A stretch of DNA of 34,533 nt from CAZYMF01 sp964648215 (GCA_964648215.1 CAZYMF010000031.1:1-34533), one strand, 5' to 3'. Positions 1-10,321 are shown, counted from the first letter of the stretch. The notes: generated by a model not told the origin, from the sequence alone. Made by a program: numbers and translations.

Positions 1-19
1 TCGGGTCCCCTCACCCCGA

Positions 20-40
20 CCCTCTCCCAGTGGGAGAGGG
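20..40. repeat. Perfect 10-bp-arm palindrome downstream of porB
   Basis: Left arm CCCTCTCCCA (20-29), one central base, right arm TGGGAGAGGG (31-40). It lies 32 nt past the porB stop and could act as a hairpin at the end of the por transcript, but no T-run follows on the minus strand. Sequences of this CCCTCTCCC/GGGAGAGGG type are scattered in many GC-rich bacterial genomes as REP-like elements (from general knowledge). Bases 1-72 hold no gene. Confidence 0.5.
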
Positions 41-72
41 AGCCTGTTTTCCAGCCTGTGCCCTGGACGGGG

Positions 73-987
73 CTAGGCCACCGCCGCCCAGTAGGTGTCG
101 ACGTCGGTCTGCAGCTGCCGCAGCATCTCCTCCTGCCGCGTCGGCTCGAAGAGGTGGCGGTAGCGCTCCTGCCGTTGCAGGTACTCCTCGACCGGATGGA
201 AGCGATGCGGCACGACGGTGTGGATCACCTCTCCGTCGTGGGCCTCTTTCAGCGGCCAGACGCCGGTGTCGACCGCCAGCTTGGCCACCGCGACCGAGTC
301 GGCGGGCTCGACGCCCCAGCCGGGCGGGCACGAAGACAGGCTGACGAACAGCTTCGGCCCCGGTAGGCACCCGGCGCGAGCGACCTTGTCCATCAGATCG
401 AGAGGGTAGGCGGGCGAGACGGTGGCAACGAACGCCGGGCGCTGCGCCCGCCACAGCTCGAAGAGGTTCTCCTTGCGGGTCGGGGTTCCCGCCGGCGAGG
501 TGGCGGTGCGCGAGCCGAGCGGAGAGGACGGCGACATCTGGAAGCCGGTGTTGGCGAACGCCTCGTTGTCGTAGCAGAAGTAGTAGAAGTCCAGCCCGCG
601 ATAGATCGCGCCGAGTGTCGCCTGCAGGCCGATGCCGCTGGCCGCGCCGTCGCCGGTGACGACCACGACCTTCAGGTCTTCCTCCCGCGCCAGCTTGCCC
701 TTGGCGATGAGCACGTCGAGAGCGTCGCGAATGCCCTGCGCGCCGGCGGGCGCCGAGGCCATGGCGGTGTAGAGCCAGGAGGAGTGGAAGGGCGTGAACG
801 GAAAGACGGCGAGCAACGTCATGCAGCCGGCGGCGTTGACGAAGACCGTGTTGGGTCCGAGCGCCTTGTGCACCAGACGCAGCGCCAGCAACCCGCCGCA
901 GCCGGCGCACAGGCCGGTGCCGCCGGCGAGATACTCCGCGCGCGGGATGTCCTTGATGCTCTTGTAGATCTCGCGTCGCGTCTGCAT
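73..987 (-). CDS. porB: 2-oxoacid:ferredoxin oxidoreductase, beta subunit
   Basis: 304 aa. This is the thiamine-diphosphate subunit of a pyruvate:ferredoxin oxidoreductase-type enzyme, which decarboxylates a 2-oxoacid, forms acyl-CoA and reduces ferredoxin in the cytoplasm. The TPP/Mg motif is visible as GDGAASGIGLQ (residues 112-122) with the following YDNEAFANTGFQ (139-150). Cys27, Cys30, Cys55 and Cys220 match the four ligands of the beta-subunit [4Fe-4S] cluster. The ATG at 987 was chosen because the upstream gene stops at 989, leaving one base between them; in-frame codons further upstream lie inside porA. The substrate (pyruvate, 2-oxoisovalerate or an aryl-glyoxylate) cannot be fixed from sequence alone. 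It is the last gene of the operon. Confidence 0.93.
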   Translation of the reverse strand: MQTRREIYKSIKDIPRAEYLAGGTGLCAGCGGLLALRLVHKALGPNTVFVNAAGCMTLLAVFPFTPFHSSWLYTAMASAPAGAQGIRDALDVLIAKGKLAREEDLKVVVVTGDGAASGIGLQATLGAIYRGLDFYYFCYDNEAFANTGFQMSPSSPLGSRTATSPAGTPTRKENLFELWRAQRPAFVATVSPAYPLDLMDKVARAGCLPGPKLFVSLSSCPPGWGVEPADSVAVAKLAVDTGVWPLKEAHDGEVIHTVVPHRFHPVEEYLQRQERYRHLFEPTRQEEMLRQLQTDVDTYWAAVA

Positions 988-988
988 C

Positions 989-2218
989 TCACCCTTCGAT
1001 CGCGTGGCCGCGGGCGATGCGCAACATCTCCAGCATTTGGCGGTACTCGCTCTCGCTGTAGAGCAGGTGCGGCTCGGGCGAGCCACCGCCACTCGCGACC
1101 TCTTTGAGCGCCGCCACGATCTGATCGAACTCCTCGCTGCGAAAGCGGCGGCCGCCGAGCCCGGCGACGAACGACAGCAGCGGCGGGGCGACGGCATTCG
1201 CCAGCGCGCTGGCCACCTCGGCGAACAGGATGCCGCCCTTGCCCACCGAGAGGTTCTGATCGATGACGGCCACGGCGCGGCGACCGGCGAGCACGCGGGC
1301 AATCTCCGCGTGGGGAAACGGGCGGATCAACCGCAGCCGCAACAAACCGACCTTCTCGCCGCGCTCGCGCAGGCGCGCCACCTCGGCCTTGCCGACGGTG
1401 CTGAAGGAGTTCGCCATGACGATGACCCACTCGGCATCGTCGAGACGGTACCCGTCGACGGCACCGTAGCGCCGGCCGAAGCGCTGCCCGAACTCGTCGG
1501 CGACCTGGTCGTGGACCGACAGTGCCGCCTCGGCGGCGCGCTGCATCTGGTACTTGAAGAAGGCATAGCCGCTGCCGCCGAGAACGGCCACGCCCTGGGC
1601 CATGGCGTGGGAGGCCGACAGGCGACCGTGGGCCGGCTCGTACGGCGGCAGGAACTCGCGCACGGCGGCCACCGGCGGCAGCTCCACCGGCTCGCGCGTG
1701 AAGGAGAGATAGAAGCCGTCGAGGTTGACCAGCACCGGGAGGAGCACGTCGGCGTGCTCGGCCAATCGGTAGGCCATCAGGATCGAGTCGACGATCTCCT
1801 GGCAGCTCTCCGCGTGCACCTGCAGGAAGCCGGAGTCGCGGGCGGCGAGCACGTCGTTGTGGTCGGGCTCGAGGGTGATCGGCGCGGCGAGCGCGCGCGA
1901 GACGTTGACCAGCACCAGCGGCACGCGCCAGCCGGCCACGGTGTAGAGCATCTCGAAGCCGTAGAGCAGCCCCTGGCTCGAGGTGGCGGTGAACACGCGC
2001 GCCCCGGTGGCCGCGGCGGCGCCGGCCGCGGTGAGCATCGAGTGCTCGGAGTCGAGCGTCACCATGCGCGCCGCCAACGCACCGTCGGCGATCCAGCCCG
2101 CCAGCGACTCGATGATCTCGGTCTGCGGCGTGATCGGGTACGCCGGCACGTAGTCGACGTCGGCCAGGCGCGCGCCCCAGGCGGCCGCGGCGTTGCCGGT
2201 GAGCAGCTCGCGCGTCAT
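989..2218 (-). CDS. porA: 2-oxoacid:ferredoxin oxidoreductase, alpha subunit
   Basis: 409 aa. The alpha subunit supplies the pyrimidine-binding half of the TPP site and the domain II/III transketolase-like folds. The family hallmark YPITPQTEIIE is near residues 25-35, and the chain continues with the S-Q-G-L-L-Y-G-F-E-M-L-Y stretch and a C-terminal domain with NLSVGKGG. The ATG at 2218 overlaps the stop of the gamma-delta gene by 4 bases (ATGA), so translation is probably coupled. Length is normal for a separate PorA. The triad is complete (gamma-delta, alpha, beta), pointing to a working heterotrimeric enzyme. Confidence 0.92.
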   Translation of the reverse strand: MTRELLTGNAAAAWGARLADVDYVPAYPITPQTEIIESLAGWIADGALAARMVTLDSEHSMLTAAGAAAATGARVFTATSSQGLLYGFEMLYTVAGWRVPLVLVNVSRALAAPITLEPDHNDVLAARDSGFLQVHAESCQEIVDSILMAYRLAEHADVLLPVLVNLDGFYLSFTREPVELPPVAAVREFLPPYEPAHGRLSASHAMAQGVAVLGGSGYAFFKYQMQRAAEAALSVHDQVADEFGQRFGRRYGAVDGYRLDDAEWVIVMANSFSTVGKAEVARLRERGEKVGLLRLRLIRPFPHAEIARVLAGRRAVAVIDQNLSVGKGGILFAEVASALANAVAPPLLSFVAGLGGRRFRSEEFDQIVAALKEVASGGGSPEPHLLYSESEYRQMLEMLRIARGHAIEG

Positions 2219-3144
2219 GCCGCATCCTCCCGGATCTCGTGAATGGCCTTCGGCGGGCACTCGCTGACGCACACCAGACAGCCCTTGCAGTGCTCGTAGT
2301 CGACCACCGGATAGCTCTGCGCGTCGAGCTGGATGGCCCCTTCCGGACAGAGAGCAAAGCAGAGAAAGCAACGGGTACAGCGAGCCTGTTCGATCTCCGG
2401 CCGGTAGACGCGCCAACCCTCGGTGTGGCGCAGCGCCGAGGTGGCCGCGACGGTCATCGACGGCGCCGCCACGCGCGCCGGCAGGCGCGGCAGGTGAAAC
2501 AATGCTGCCGCGGGCTTGGCCGCGGCGGCGGCGCGCTGCCCCCAGCTGACCACCGGGCCGTCGTCGAAGGCACGTCGCGTCGCGTCGAGGTTGTGTTCGA
2601 GCTTCTCCTGCTGCAGACCGATGGCCCGCAACTCGAGTCGCGCCGCTTCGGCAAGCTGCTCCCAGTCGGCCAACGCCAGCGCCTTGACGACGAAGCCGGC
2701 CATCGGCGCGCTGAGCAGGTGGTGCCCGAGCACAGCGAGAGCGATCGAGGAGATGTCGAGGGTGACGACGCGGGCCGCGATGGCGTGGTGTTGCTTCAGC
2801 TCCGCCGCGGTGTGCGCGCTGTTCGCCAGCAGCACGCTGCCGGCGTCGAGGCCGTCGAGCACGGCCGCTTCGGGATGCGCCAGCAACGAGCCATCCATCA
2901 ACACCACGGCGTCGGGGGTGACGATGTAGCCACGCTCGTGAATCTCGCCCTCCCCCACGCGCACGAAGGCCACCACCGGCGCGCCGCGCCGCTCGGCGCC
3001 GTAGAGGGGCGAGTCCTGCACCGTGCGGCCGGCGAGAAAAGCGGCGCGACTGACGATGCGCGAGGCGAGCTTGACTCCCTCGCCACCGCGGCCGTGAAAG
3101 CGGAGATGGCGGACCATCGCGGCAACGGGTGAGCCGTGGCTCAC
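2215..3144 (-). CDS. porG: 2-oxoacid:ferredoxin oxidoreductase, fused gamma-delta subunit
   Basis: 309 aa. The N-terminal part (about 10-190) is the gamma domain, starting RFHGRGGEGV, which closes the CoA/active site. The C-terminal 80 residues are the delta ferredoxin domain with two 4Fe-4S motifs, CTRCFLCFALCP and CKGCLVCVSECP, that pass electrons to ferredoxin. Many organisms encode gamma and delta separately; here a linker of about 60 residues joins them. Start choice: the GTG at 3144 overlaps the stop of a small leader ORF (GTGA) and has GGAGG just before it, but spacing is very short. The ATG at 3117 (9 residues shorter) begins nearer the usual family start and lacks a clear ribosome site. 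I prefer 3144, with moderate certainty. Confidence 0.88.
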   Translation of the reverse strand: MSHGSPVAAMVRHLRFHGRGGEGVKLASRIVSRAAFLAGRTVQDSPLYGAERRGAPVVAFVRVGEGEIHERGYIVTPDAVVLMDGSLLAHPEAAVLDGLDAGSVLLANSAHTAAELKQHHAIAARVVTLDISSIALAVLGHHLLSAPMAGFVVKALALADWEQLAEAARLELRAIGLQQEKLEHNLDATRRAFDDGPVVSWGQRAAAAAKPAAALFHLPRLPARVAAPSMTVAATSALRHTEGWRVYRPEIEQARCTRCFLCFALCPEGAIQLDAQSYPVVDYEHCKGCLVCVSECPPKAIHEIREDAA

Positions 3145-3146
3145 CC
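3127..3146 (-). promoter_or_regulatory. 20-bp palindrome covering the porG GTG start
   Basis: On the mRNA the arms GGGTGAGCC and GGCTCACCC pair as a 9-bp stem (8 bp with a CACG tetraloop if the closing pair opens). The GTG start of the gamma-delta gene and the leader-ORF stop both lie within the 5' arm. The layout suggests the start is occluded until a ribosome finishing the leader ORF melts the stem. An alternative reading is a DNA operator. Confidence 0.45.
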
Positions 3147-3212
3147 CTCCGGGCTCGGGACGCCGCGCACGACCCCGAACCGTCGTTGGGGATCCCGCTC
3201 GTCACACGCCAT
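3141..3212 (-). CDS. 23-codon leader ORF translationally coupled to por operon (predicted)
   Basis: The ORF encodes MACDERDPQRRFGVVRGVPS followed by PEG. It has a strong Shine-Dalgarno sequence, GGGAGGAG at 3217-3224, four bases before its ATG (3210-3212). Its TGA (3143-3141) overlaps the GTG start of the gamma-delta gene as GTGA. It resembles no family I know and has no run of one regulatory amino acid, so a classical attenuation peptide is not evident. The role inferred from layout is to bring ribosomes through the hairpin that covers the next start. It is too short to be certain it is real. Confidence 0.5.
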   Translation of the reverse strand: MACDERDPQRRFGVVRGVPSPEG

Positions 3213-3330
3213 GACACTCCTCCCGGCCCGTCCGGGCCATATCCCGGTTGGGTGCCAACGCCGTGCCACGCCGGCGGAGCGTCCGCCGACGCTCACGGAC
3301 CGGCGGAGGTCCCACCTTTGGCAATCACCA

Positions 3331-3350
3331 CAGCCCCTTTCGCGGGGCTG
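3331..3350 (-). terminator. Possible hairpin past the hybrid kinase gene
   Basis: Arms CAGCCCC and GGGGCTG form a 7-bp stem with a 6-base loop, 20 nt after the kinase stop. No T-run follows, so termination is only a possibility. The rest of 3213-3370 contains short GC-rich inverted repeats (for example GGCCCG/CGGGCC at 3225-3238) and no gene. Confidence 0.3.
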
Positions 3351-3370
3351 CGAAGCGCGCCGCGGACCGC

Positions 3371-5758
<2,388 letters not shown>

Positions 5759-5834
5759 CACCGGAGCGGACCCCCCTGTCCTGGGCTCAGCCACGGCGCC
5801 AGCGTAGGACAAGGCTTTGCAACGGACAATAGGC

Positions 5835-5870
5835 ACATGCACAGGCAGCTGCGTAGCTGCCTGTGCATGT
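5835..5870. repeat. Perfect inverted repeat, 16-bp arms, 4-base loop
   Basis: Left arm ACATGCACAGGCAGCT (5835-5850), loop GCGT, right arm AGCTGCCTGTGCATGT (5855-5870). It lies 77 bases upstream of the hybrid kinase ATG and about 105 bases past the transketolase stop. There is no T-run on either side, so it is not a textbook terminator. It could be an operator, a REP-like element, or a stable 5' leader structure of the kinase mRNA. It is notably less GC-rich than its surroundings. Confidence 0.6.
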
Positions 5871-5945
5871 AGACCTACACGACATTTGCCTTGCAGCAAC
5901 CGTGGCCGCGCCACGGGCAGGGCGGCGGCAGGTCTTCGCCGTGTC

Positions 5946-5967
5946 GGGGGCGGGACCGCCCGCCCCC
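5946..5967 (-). terminator. GC hairpin after the transketolase genes
   Basis: Arms GGGGGCGGG and CCCGCCCCC make a perfect 9-bp stem with a 4-base loop, starting 9 bases past the transketolase stop. No T-run follows. A second 7-bp hairpin, CCGTGGC/GCCACGG, sits at 5900-5916. Position fits the end of the long operon, but the mechanism is unproven. Confidence 0.4.
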
Positions 5968-5975
5968 CGGCGTCT

Positions 5976-6893
5976 TCACGCCAGCAACGCGCGCGCCGCC
6001 GCCTCGATGCCGGCGGCGTCGAGGCCGTGGATCTGCAGCAGCTCCGGGTAGGGCGCCACCTCGGTACAGAAGACGTCGCGGATGCCGACGCGGCGCAGGC
6101 GCCCGGCACCGAGCTCGGCCATCACCTCGGCCACGGCACCGCCGAGACCGCCGATGACCGAGTGCTCCTCGGCGGTGACGACGCGGCCGGTCTCTCGCGC
6201 CGCCCGCTCGACGGCCGCCCGGTCGATGGGCTTCAGGGTGTGCATGTTCAGCACGCGCGCGTGCACGCCGTCCGCCTCGAGCGCCTCGTGCGCCGTCAGC
6301 GCCGCGCCGACGCAGCCGCCGGTGGCGATGAGGGCGAGATCGTTCCCTTCGCGCAGCGTGACCGCCTCGCCGACCTTCAGCTCGGCGTCGTAGCCGTCGA
6401 TGCCCATCAGGAAGCCGAGCCGGACGTAGACCGGGCCGTCGACGGCGGCGGCCGCGCGCACGGCGCGGAGGGCCTCGTTCGAGTCCGCCGGCGAGAGGAT
6501 GGTCATGCCGGGGATCGAGCGCAGCAGGGCGATGTCCTCCATCGCGTGGTGCGTGGCACCCCACGGCCCGGCCTCCAGGCCGGCGAAGGGGGCGATGATC
6601 TTCACGTTGTTGCGATTGTAGGCGCAATCGTCGCGGATCTGCTCGAAGCCGCGCATGCTGACGAAGGGCGCCATGCCGATGACGAACGGCAGCTTGCCGG
6701 CGTGCGCCAGGCCGGCGGCCACGCCGATCAGGTTCTCCTCGGTGATGCCGACGTCGAAGTGGCGCGTCGGAAAACGCTCGGTGAAGGAGCCGACCGGTCC
6801 GAAGTCCTGGGTGACCAGGACCACCTTGTCGTTCTGTTCCGCCAGCTCGACCAGGATGTCGGCCGACGACATGGCCGCGACGTAGCCGCTCAT
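5976..6893 (-). CDS. Transketolase, C-terminal half (split enzyme)
   Basis: 305 aa. It carries the pyrimidine-binding (Pyr) domain and the C-terminal transketolase domain. GITEEN holds the glutamate that activates TPP, and the motifs HHAMEDIALLRSIPGM and SPADSNEA are typical of split transketolases and close DXS-like relatives. Together with the preceding gene it would form a two-chain transketolase that moves ketol units in the pentose phosphate pathway. Its ATG (6893) overlaps the stop of the N-terminal gene by 4 bases, as expected for equal synthesis. A role in another TPP-dependent sugar reaction cannot be excluded. Confidence 0.88.
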   Translation of the reverse strand: MSGYVAAMSSADILVELAEQNDKVVLVTQDFGPVGSFTERFPTRHFDVGITEENLIGVAAGLAHAGKLPFVIGMAPFVSMRGFEQIRDDCAYNRNNVKIIAPFAGLEAGPWGATHHAMEDIALLRSIPGMTILSPADSNEALRAVRAAAAVDGPVYVRLGFLMGIDGYDAELKVGEAVTLREGNDLALIATGGCVGAALTAHEALEADGVHARVLNMHTLKPIDRAAVERAARETGRVVTAEEHSVIGGLGGAVAEVMAELGAGRLRRVGIRDVFCTEVAPYPELLQIHGLDAAGIEAAARALLA

Positions 6894-7708
6894 TGTGCCG
6901 CCTCCAGCGCTTGCAGAGTCTGTTTCACTTCGTCGTCGCTCAGCATCGTGTAGTGGGCGCGCGGCGTGCCTTCGACGCCGGGCACGCCTTTCCCCTTGAC
7001 GGTGTTGGCAATGATCACCGTCGGCCCGCTGCGCGCGGGGACGGCGGCGAGGGCGCCGACGATGGCGCGCAGGTCGTGGCCATCGATCTCGCGCACGTTC
7101 CAGCGGAAGGCCCGCCACTTGTCCGCCAGCGGGTCGAGAGGCATCACCCGATCCACCGCTCCGCCGGCCTGGAAGCGATTGTAGTCGACGATGGCGATCA
7201 GGTTCTCGGTCGGGAAGCGCGGCGCGGACAACGCCGCCTCCCAGACCGTGCCCTCCTGCAGCTCGCCGTCGCCGAGCAACACGACGGTACGCGATCCCGA
7301 GCCGTCGAGCGCTTCGGCGATGGCGATCCCCACGCCCACCGAGAGCGCGTGGCCCAGCGAGCCGGTCGCGAATTCCACGCCGGGGGCGCGCTTGGTCGGG
7401 TGCCCGCCCAGGCGGCTGCCGGAGAAGCCGGTCAGCGGCAGCTCGGCCGCGTCGATCTTGCCGAGCTCGGCCATGCAGGCATGATAGGCGTGCACCGCGT
7501 GCCCTTTGCTCAGCAGGAAGCGGTCCCGCCGTCGCGCCCCGTCCTCGAGCTGCAGGAAGTGGAAGAACAGCGCCGCCATGATGTCGGCGCACGACATCGA
7601 GCCACCGAGATGGGCGAACTGGGCGCCGGCGACCGAGACGATGTGGCGCCGCAGCGCGGCGGCGCGCCGTTCCAGGGCGTCGATGTCGGGTTCTGACTTC
7701 GGGCTCAT
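6890..7708 (-). CDS. Transketolase, N-terminal half (split enzyme)
   Basis: 272 aa. It contains the diphosphate-binding domain of transketolase: SKGHAVHAYHA near residues 68-78, GHPTKRAPGVEFATGSLGHA, and the TPP/Mg motif GDGELQEGTVWEA followed by VDYNRFQ. The ATG at 7708 has a strong ribosome site AAGGAGG a few bases upstream. It follows the RNase gene by 31 bp, so co-transcription is likely. Split transketolases are common in archaea, actinobacteria and several other lineages, so this is a normal arrangement rather than a frameshift. Confidence 0.9.
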   Translation of the reverse strand: MSPKSEPDIDALERRAAALRRHIVSVAGAQFAHLGGSMSCADIMAALFFHFLQLEDGARRRDRFLLSKGHAVHAYHACMAELGKIDAAELPLTGFSGSRLGGHPTKRAPGVEFATGSLGHALSVGVGIAIAEALDGSGSRTVVLLGDGELQEGTVWEAALSAPRFPTENLIAIVDYNRFQAGGAVDRVMPLDPLADKWRAFRWNVREIDGHDLRAIVGALAAVPARSGPTVIIANTVKGKGVPGVEGTPRAHYTMLSDDEVKQTLQALEAAQ

Positions 7709-7739
7709 AGCTTCCTCCTTGGAGACCGCGGCGGCGCGT

Positions 7740-9896
7740 TCAGCTCTTCGCCGGCTTCGGCTTGGCTCGTCGGGTGCCGGTGGTACTGCGCCGCCGCGTC
7801 GTGCTCTTCGGTTTCGCCGCCGCGCCGGCCGTCGGCGCCTTGGCGGAGGTCGTCGCCTTGGTCGCGCGCTTGGGGGTGCGGGTACGGGTGGCGGCGGTGC
7901 TCCGTGTCGTCCGGGCCCGCTTGGGACGCGCGGCCGGCTTGCTTGCGGTGCTGGCCGCGTCGGTCGGGGCCGGGGCTGCGCTCGGCTCGGTGACCGGGGG
8001 CGCGGGCGCGACCCCGGAGGCCTCTTCCGCGTCCGCCCGCATGGTGGACCCGGCCGCCGCGGCGGTGCGGCGCGGGGCTTCGGTCACCGTCTCTCTCTGC
8101 GCGGCGCCCGGCTCTGCCGCGTCGGACGCTGCATCCGCGGCGGCGCTCTCGGCGGCGGGCACGGCGACAACGGCCGCCGGCCCCACCAGCGACGTGCGCG
8201 CACCGAGGGCAACCAGCGTCTCGGCGATGGCGACGGCCGCCTGCTTGCCGCGGCCGCGACGGCGTCCGCCGCGGCGCCGGCGTCCGCGACGCTTGCCGTT
8301 CTCCGCGGGAGCACCCGCCGCGGCGGCAGGCTGCGCCGTGGTGGCCGCCGGCGTTTCACTGGGCGCCGCTGGTGCCACCTGCCCCGGCTGCACCACGGCC
8401 GCCGCCGGCACCGGCGGTCGCCGGCGTTCCTCGAACTCCGACTCGTGCGCCATCAGCTTCTCGCTCAGGGCGATCTGGATGCGGGTGCCGTGACGCGCCT
8501 CGAGCTGCGCCAGGTCGTCGCGCTTGTGGTTGAGCAGATAGAGCGCGACGTCGCGGGGCAAGCTGACCTTGAGCGCGGCGAGGTCGCCCTGGGAGACCCG
8601 GTGATGCAGCTTGCGCAACGCCACCAGCGCGGCCGACTCCGGGGTACGCACCAGACCGTGGCCTTCGCACATCGGACAGGCGGTATAGGTCGCCGCGGCG
8701 GCGGCCGGCCGCAGCCGCTGGCGGGAGACCTCGAGCAGACCGAAGCGCGAGATGCGCCCGATCTCGTGCTTGGCCTTGTCGGGACGCATCGCGTCGCGCA
8801 GCGTACGCTCGACCTCCTGCACGTGCTGGCCGTTGCGCATGTCGATGAAGTCGATCACGACCAGTCCGCCGAGGTCGCGCAGGCGGAGCTGGCGGGCGAT
8901 CTCGAGCGCCGCCTCGCGGTTGGTGCGGAACGCGGTGTCCTCCTGGTTGCCGCCGCGCACCGAGCCGCCGGAGTTGACGTCGACGGCGGTCAGCGCCTCG
9001 GTGCCGTCGATGACGATGCTGCCGCCGGACTTCAGCGGCACGCGCCGCTTGTAGATCGATTCGATCTGCGCCTCGACGTTGAAGCGCGAGAAGATCGGCT
9101 GATCGCCGTGATAGAGGTGCAGCACGTGCGCCTGACCCGGCATCGCGTGACGCAGGAACTCCTGCGCGCGATGGTAGACCTCCTCGTTGTCGATGAAGAT
9201 CTCGTTGATGTCGGGCGTGAAGTAGTCGCGGATGTTGCGCAGCACGAGATCGTGCTCGCGGTACACCAGCGCCGGCGCCTGCTTGGTGGCGGCGCTCTCC
9301 TGGATGGTGTCCCACAGCCCGCGCAGATAGGCCAGGTCGCGTGCCAGCTCGTCCGACTCCTGGTCGAAGCCGGCGGCGGTGCGCACGATGATGCCGCAGC
9401 CCGGAGGCGGCTTGAGGTCGGCGATCATCTGCCGCAGCTTGACGCGTTCCTCGCCCTCGATCTTGCGCGAGATGCCGGCGTCCTCGGAGCCCGGCAGCAG
9501 CACCAGATAGCGTCCGGGCAGAGAGTAGAAGGTGCTCACCGTCGGCGGCTTGGTGCCGAACTCCTCCTTGACGATCTGCACCAGCACCTCCTGCCCCGGC
9601 TTGAGCACGTCGGTGATGGCGCGCCGCCGGCCGTTCCCCTCCGTAGCGGGGTTGCCGGGCAGGTTGCGAAAGCAGACCTCGCTCAGCGGCAGGAACGCGT
9701 CGCGCTCGCCGCCGATGTCGACGAAGGCGGCGTCGAGCGCCGCGTGCACCCGGTGAATGGTGCCCTTGTAGATGTTGCCTTTGAGATGGGCGCGGCTAAA
9801 CGATTCGATCTCGAAGGAATCCAGAACTCCGTTGTCGATGATCCCCACGCGGTTTTCCTCCGCGTGGGTGACGTTGATCAGCATCACTTTTGCCAT
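7740..9896 (-). CDS. rng: Ribonuclease E/G family endoribonuclease
   Basis: 718 aa. It cleaves single-stranded AU-rich RNA in mRNA decay and rRNA/tRNA maturation. An S1 RNA-binding domain (about 38-125) is inserted in the N-terminal RNase H-like fold. The DNase I-like catalytic part has Mg-binding Asp306 (TAVDVNSGG) and Asp349 (VVIDFIDM). Cys407 and Cys410 (CPMCEG) form the Zn-link used for dimers. The core ends near 490; the remaining 230 residues are Ala/Pro-rich with a basic patch KRRGRRRRGGRRRGRGK and a histone-H1-like Lys/Arg/Thr end, probably RNA-binding and disordered. The start is supported by GGAG eight bases upstream. The name rng rather than rne is a convention, since the tail has no recognisable degradosome motif. 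Confidence 0.93.
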   Translation of the reverse strand: MAKVMLINVTHAEENRVGIIDNGVLDSFEIESFSRAHLKGNIYKGTIHRVHAALDAAFVDIGGERDAFLPLSEVCFRNLPGNPATEGNGRRRAITDVLKPGQEVLVQIVKEEFGTKPPTVSTFYSLPGRYLVLLPGSEDAGISRKIEGEERVKLRQMIADLKPPPGCGIIVRTAAGFDQESDELARDLAYLRGLWDTIQESAATKQAPALVYREHDLVLRNIRDYFTPDINEIFIDNEEVYHRAQEFLRHAMPGQAHVLHLYHGDQPIFSRFNVEAQIESIYKRRVPLKSGGSIVIDGTEALTAVDVNSGGSVRGGNQEDTAFRTNREAALEIARQLRLRDLGGLVVIDFIDMRNGQHVQEVERTLRDAMRPDKAKHEIGRISRFGLLEVSRQRLRPAAAAATYTACPMCEGHGLVRTPESAALVALRKLHHRVSQGDLAALKVSLPRDVALYLLNHKRDDLAQLEARHGTRIQIALSEKLMAHESEFEERRRPPVPAAAVVQPGQVAPAAPSETPAATTAQPAAAAGAPAENGKRRGRRRRGGRRRGRGKQAAVAIAETLVALGARTSLVGPAAVVAVPAAESAAADAASDAAEPGAAQRETVTEAPRRTAAAAGSTMRADAEEASGVAPAPPVTEPSAAPAPTDAASTASKPAARPKRARTTRSTAATRTRTPKRATKATTSAKAPTAGAAAKPKSTTRRRSTTGTRRAKPKPAKS

Positions 9897-9976
9897 CTAA
9901 TCTACTCCGTGGTGGAGCCGCGGGATCGGACACCAGCGCAGCTTTACCAAGTCTTTTCCGTGGGGGCCAGGCGGCG

Positions 9977-10306
9977 CTAGAAGCTGCCCAGCTTGGGACG
10001 ATCCGACTGACCCTCCACCAGGCGCTTGCACTCGGCCCTCTTCGGCGGCGTGCGCATGCAGTGGATCGACTCGGTCATTCCGGATGTGAGCAGGGCGCAC
10101 GCGTTGTTGGTCGCCGACTGCAGGCCTTCGGATTCGGTTTGTGCGGTCACGGTGCGGCACTGTTGGTGCCCTTCGTACTCGATGCACACCGTGCACTCGT
10201 AGTCGCTGACCTGGAAACTGTTGTAGATCACCAGGGCAATGAGAGGCGGCAGCAGGATCAACGCCGCCAGCGTCGATTTGCGCAGCCCTTTCTTCTTCTT
10301 CGCCAT
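9977..10306 (-). CDS. Small single-TM six-Cys protein, unknown function
   Basis: 109 aa. It has a Lys-rich N-terminus (MAKKKKGLRK), one membrane helix (about 11-30), then a soluble domain with Cys at 38, 41, 50, 70, 83 and 93. The first three form CTVCIEYEGHQQC. The positive-inside rule puts the Cys domain in the periplasm, where disulfides or metal binding are possible. It starts 15 bp after the PqiC-type lipoprotein gene, so it belongs to the Mla operon by position. I do not recognise a named family. Non-overlap, codon periodicity like its neighbours and a sensible topology support that it is real. No clear ribosome site is seen. Confidence 0.75.
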   Translation of the reverse strand: MAKKKKGLRKSTLAALILLPPLIALVIYNSFQVSDYECTVCIEYEGHQQCRTVTAQTESEGLQSATNNACALLTSGMTESIHCMRTPPKRAECKRLVEGQSDRPKLGSF

Positions 10307-10321
10307 GATCCGTGATCTCTA

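Noticed and set aside
1004..2242. A 412-codon plus-strand frame opposite porA, and similar long frames opposite most genes
   Set aside because: These are antisense shadows of well-supported genes, rich in Arg/His/Gly/Ala and without family motifs.
5976..7708. Two transketolase genes as one gene broken by a frameshift
   Set aside because: Each half is a complete domain, the second has its own ATG overlapping the first stop, and split transketolases are a known normal form.
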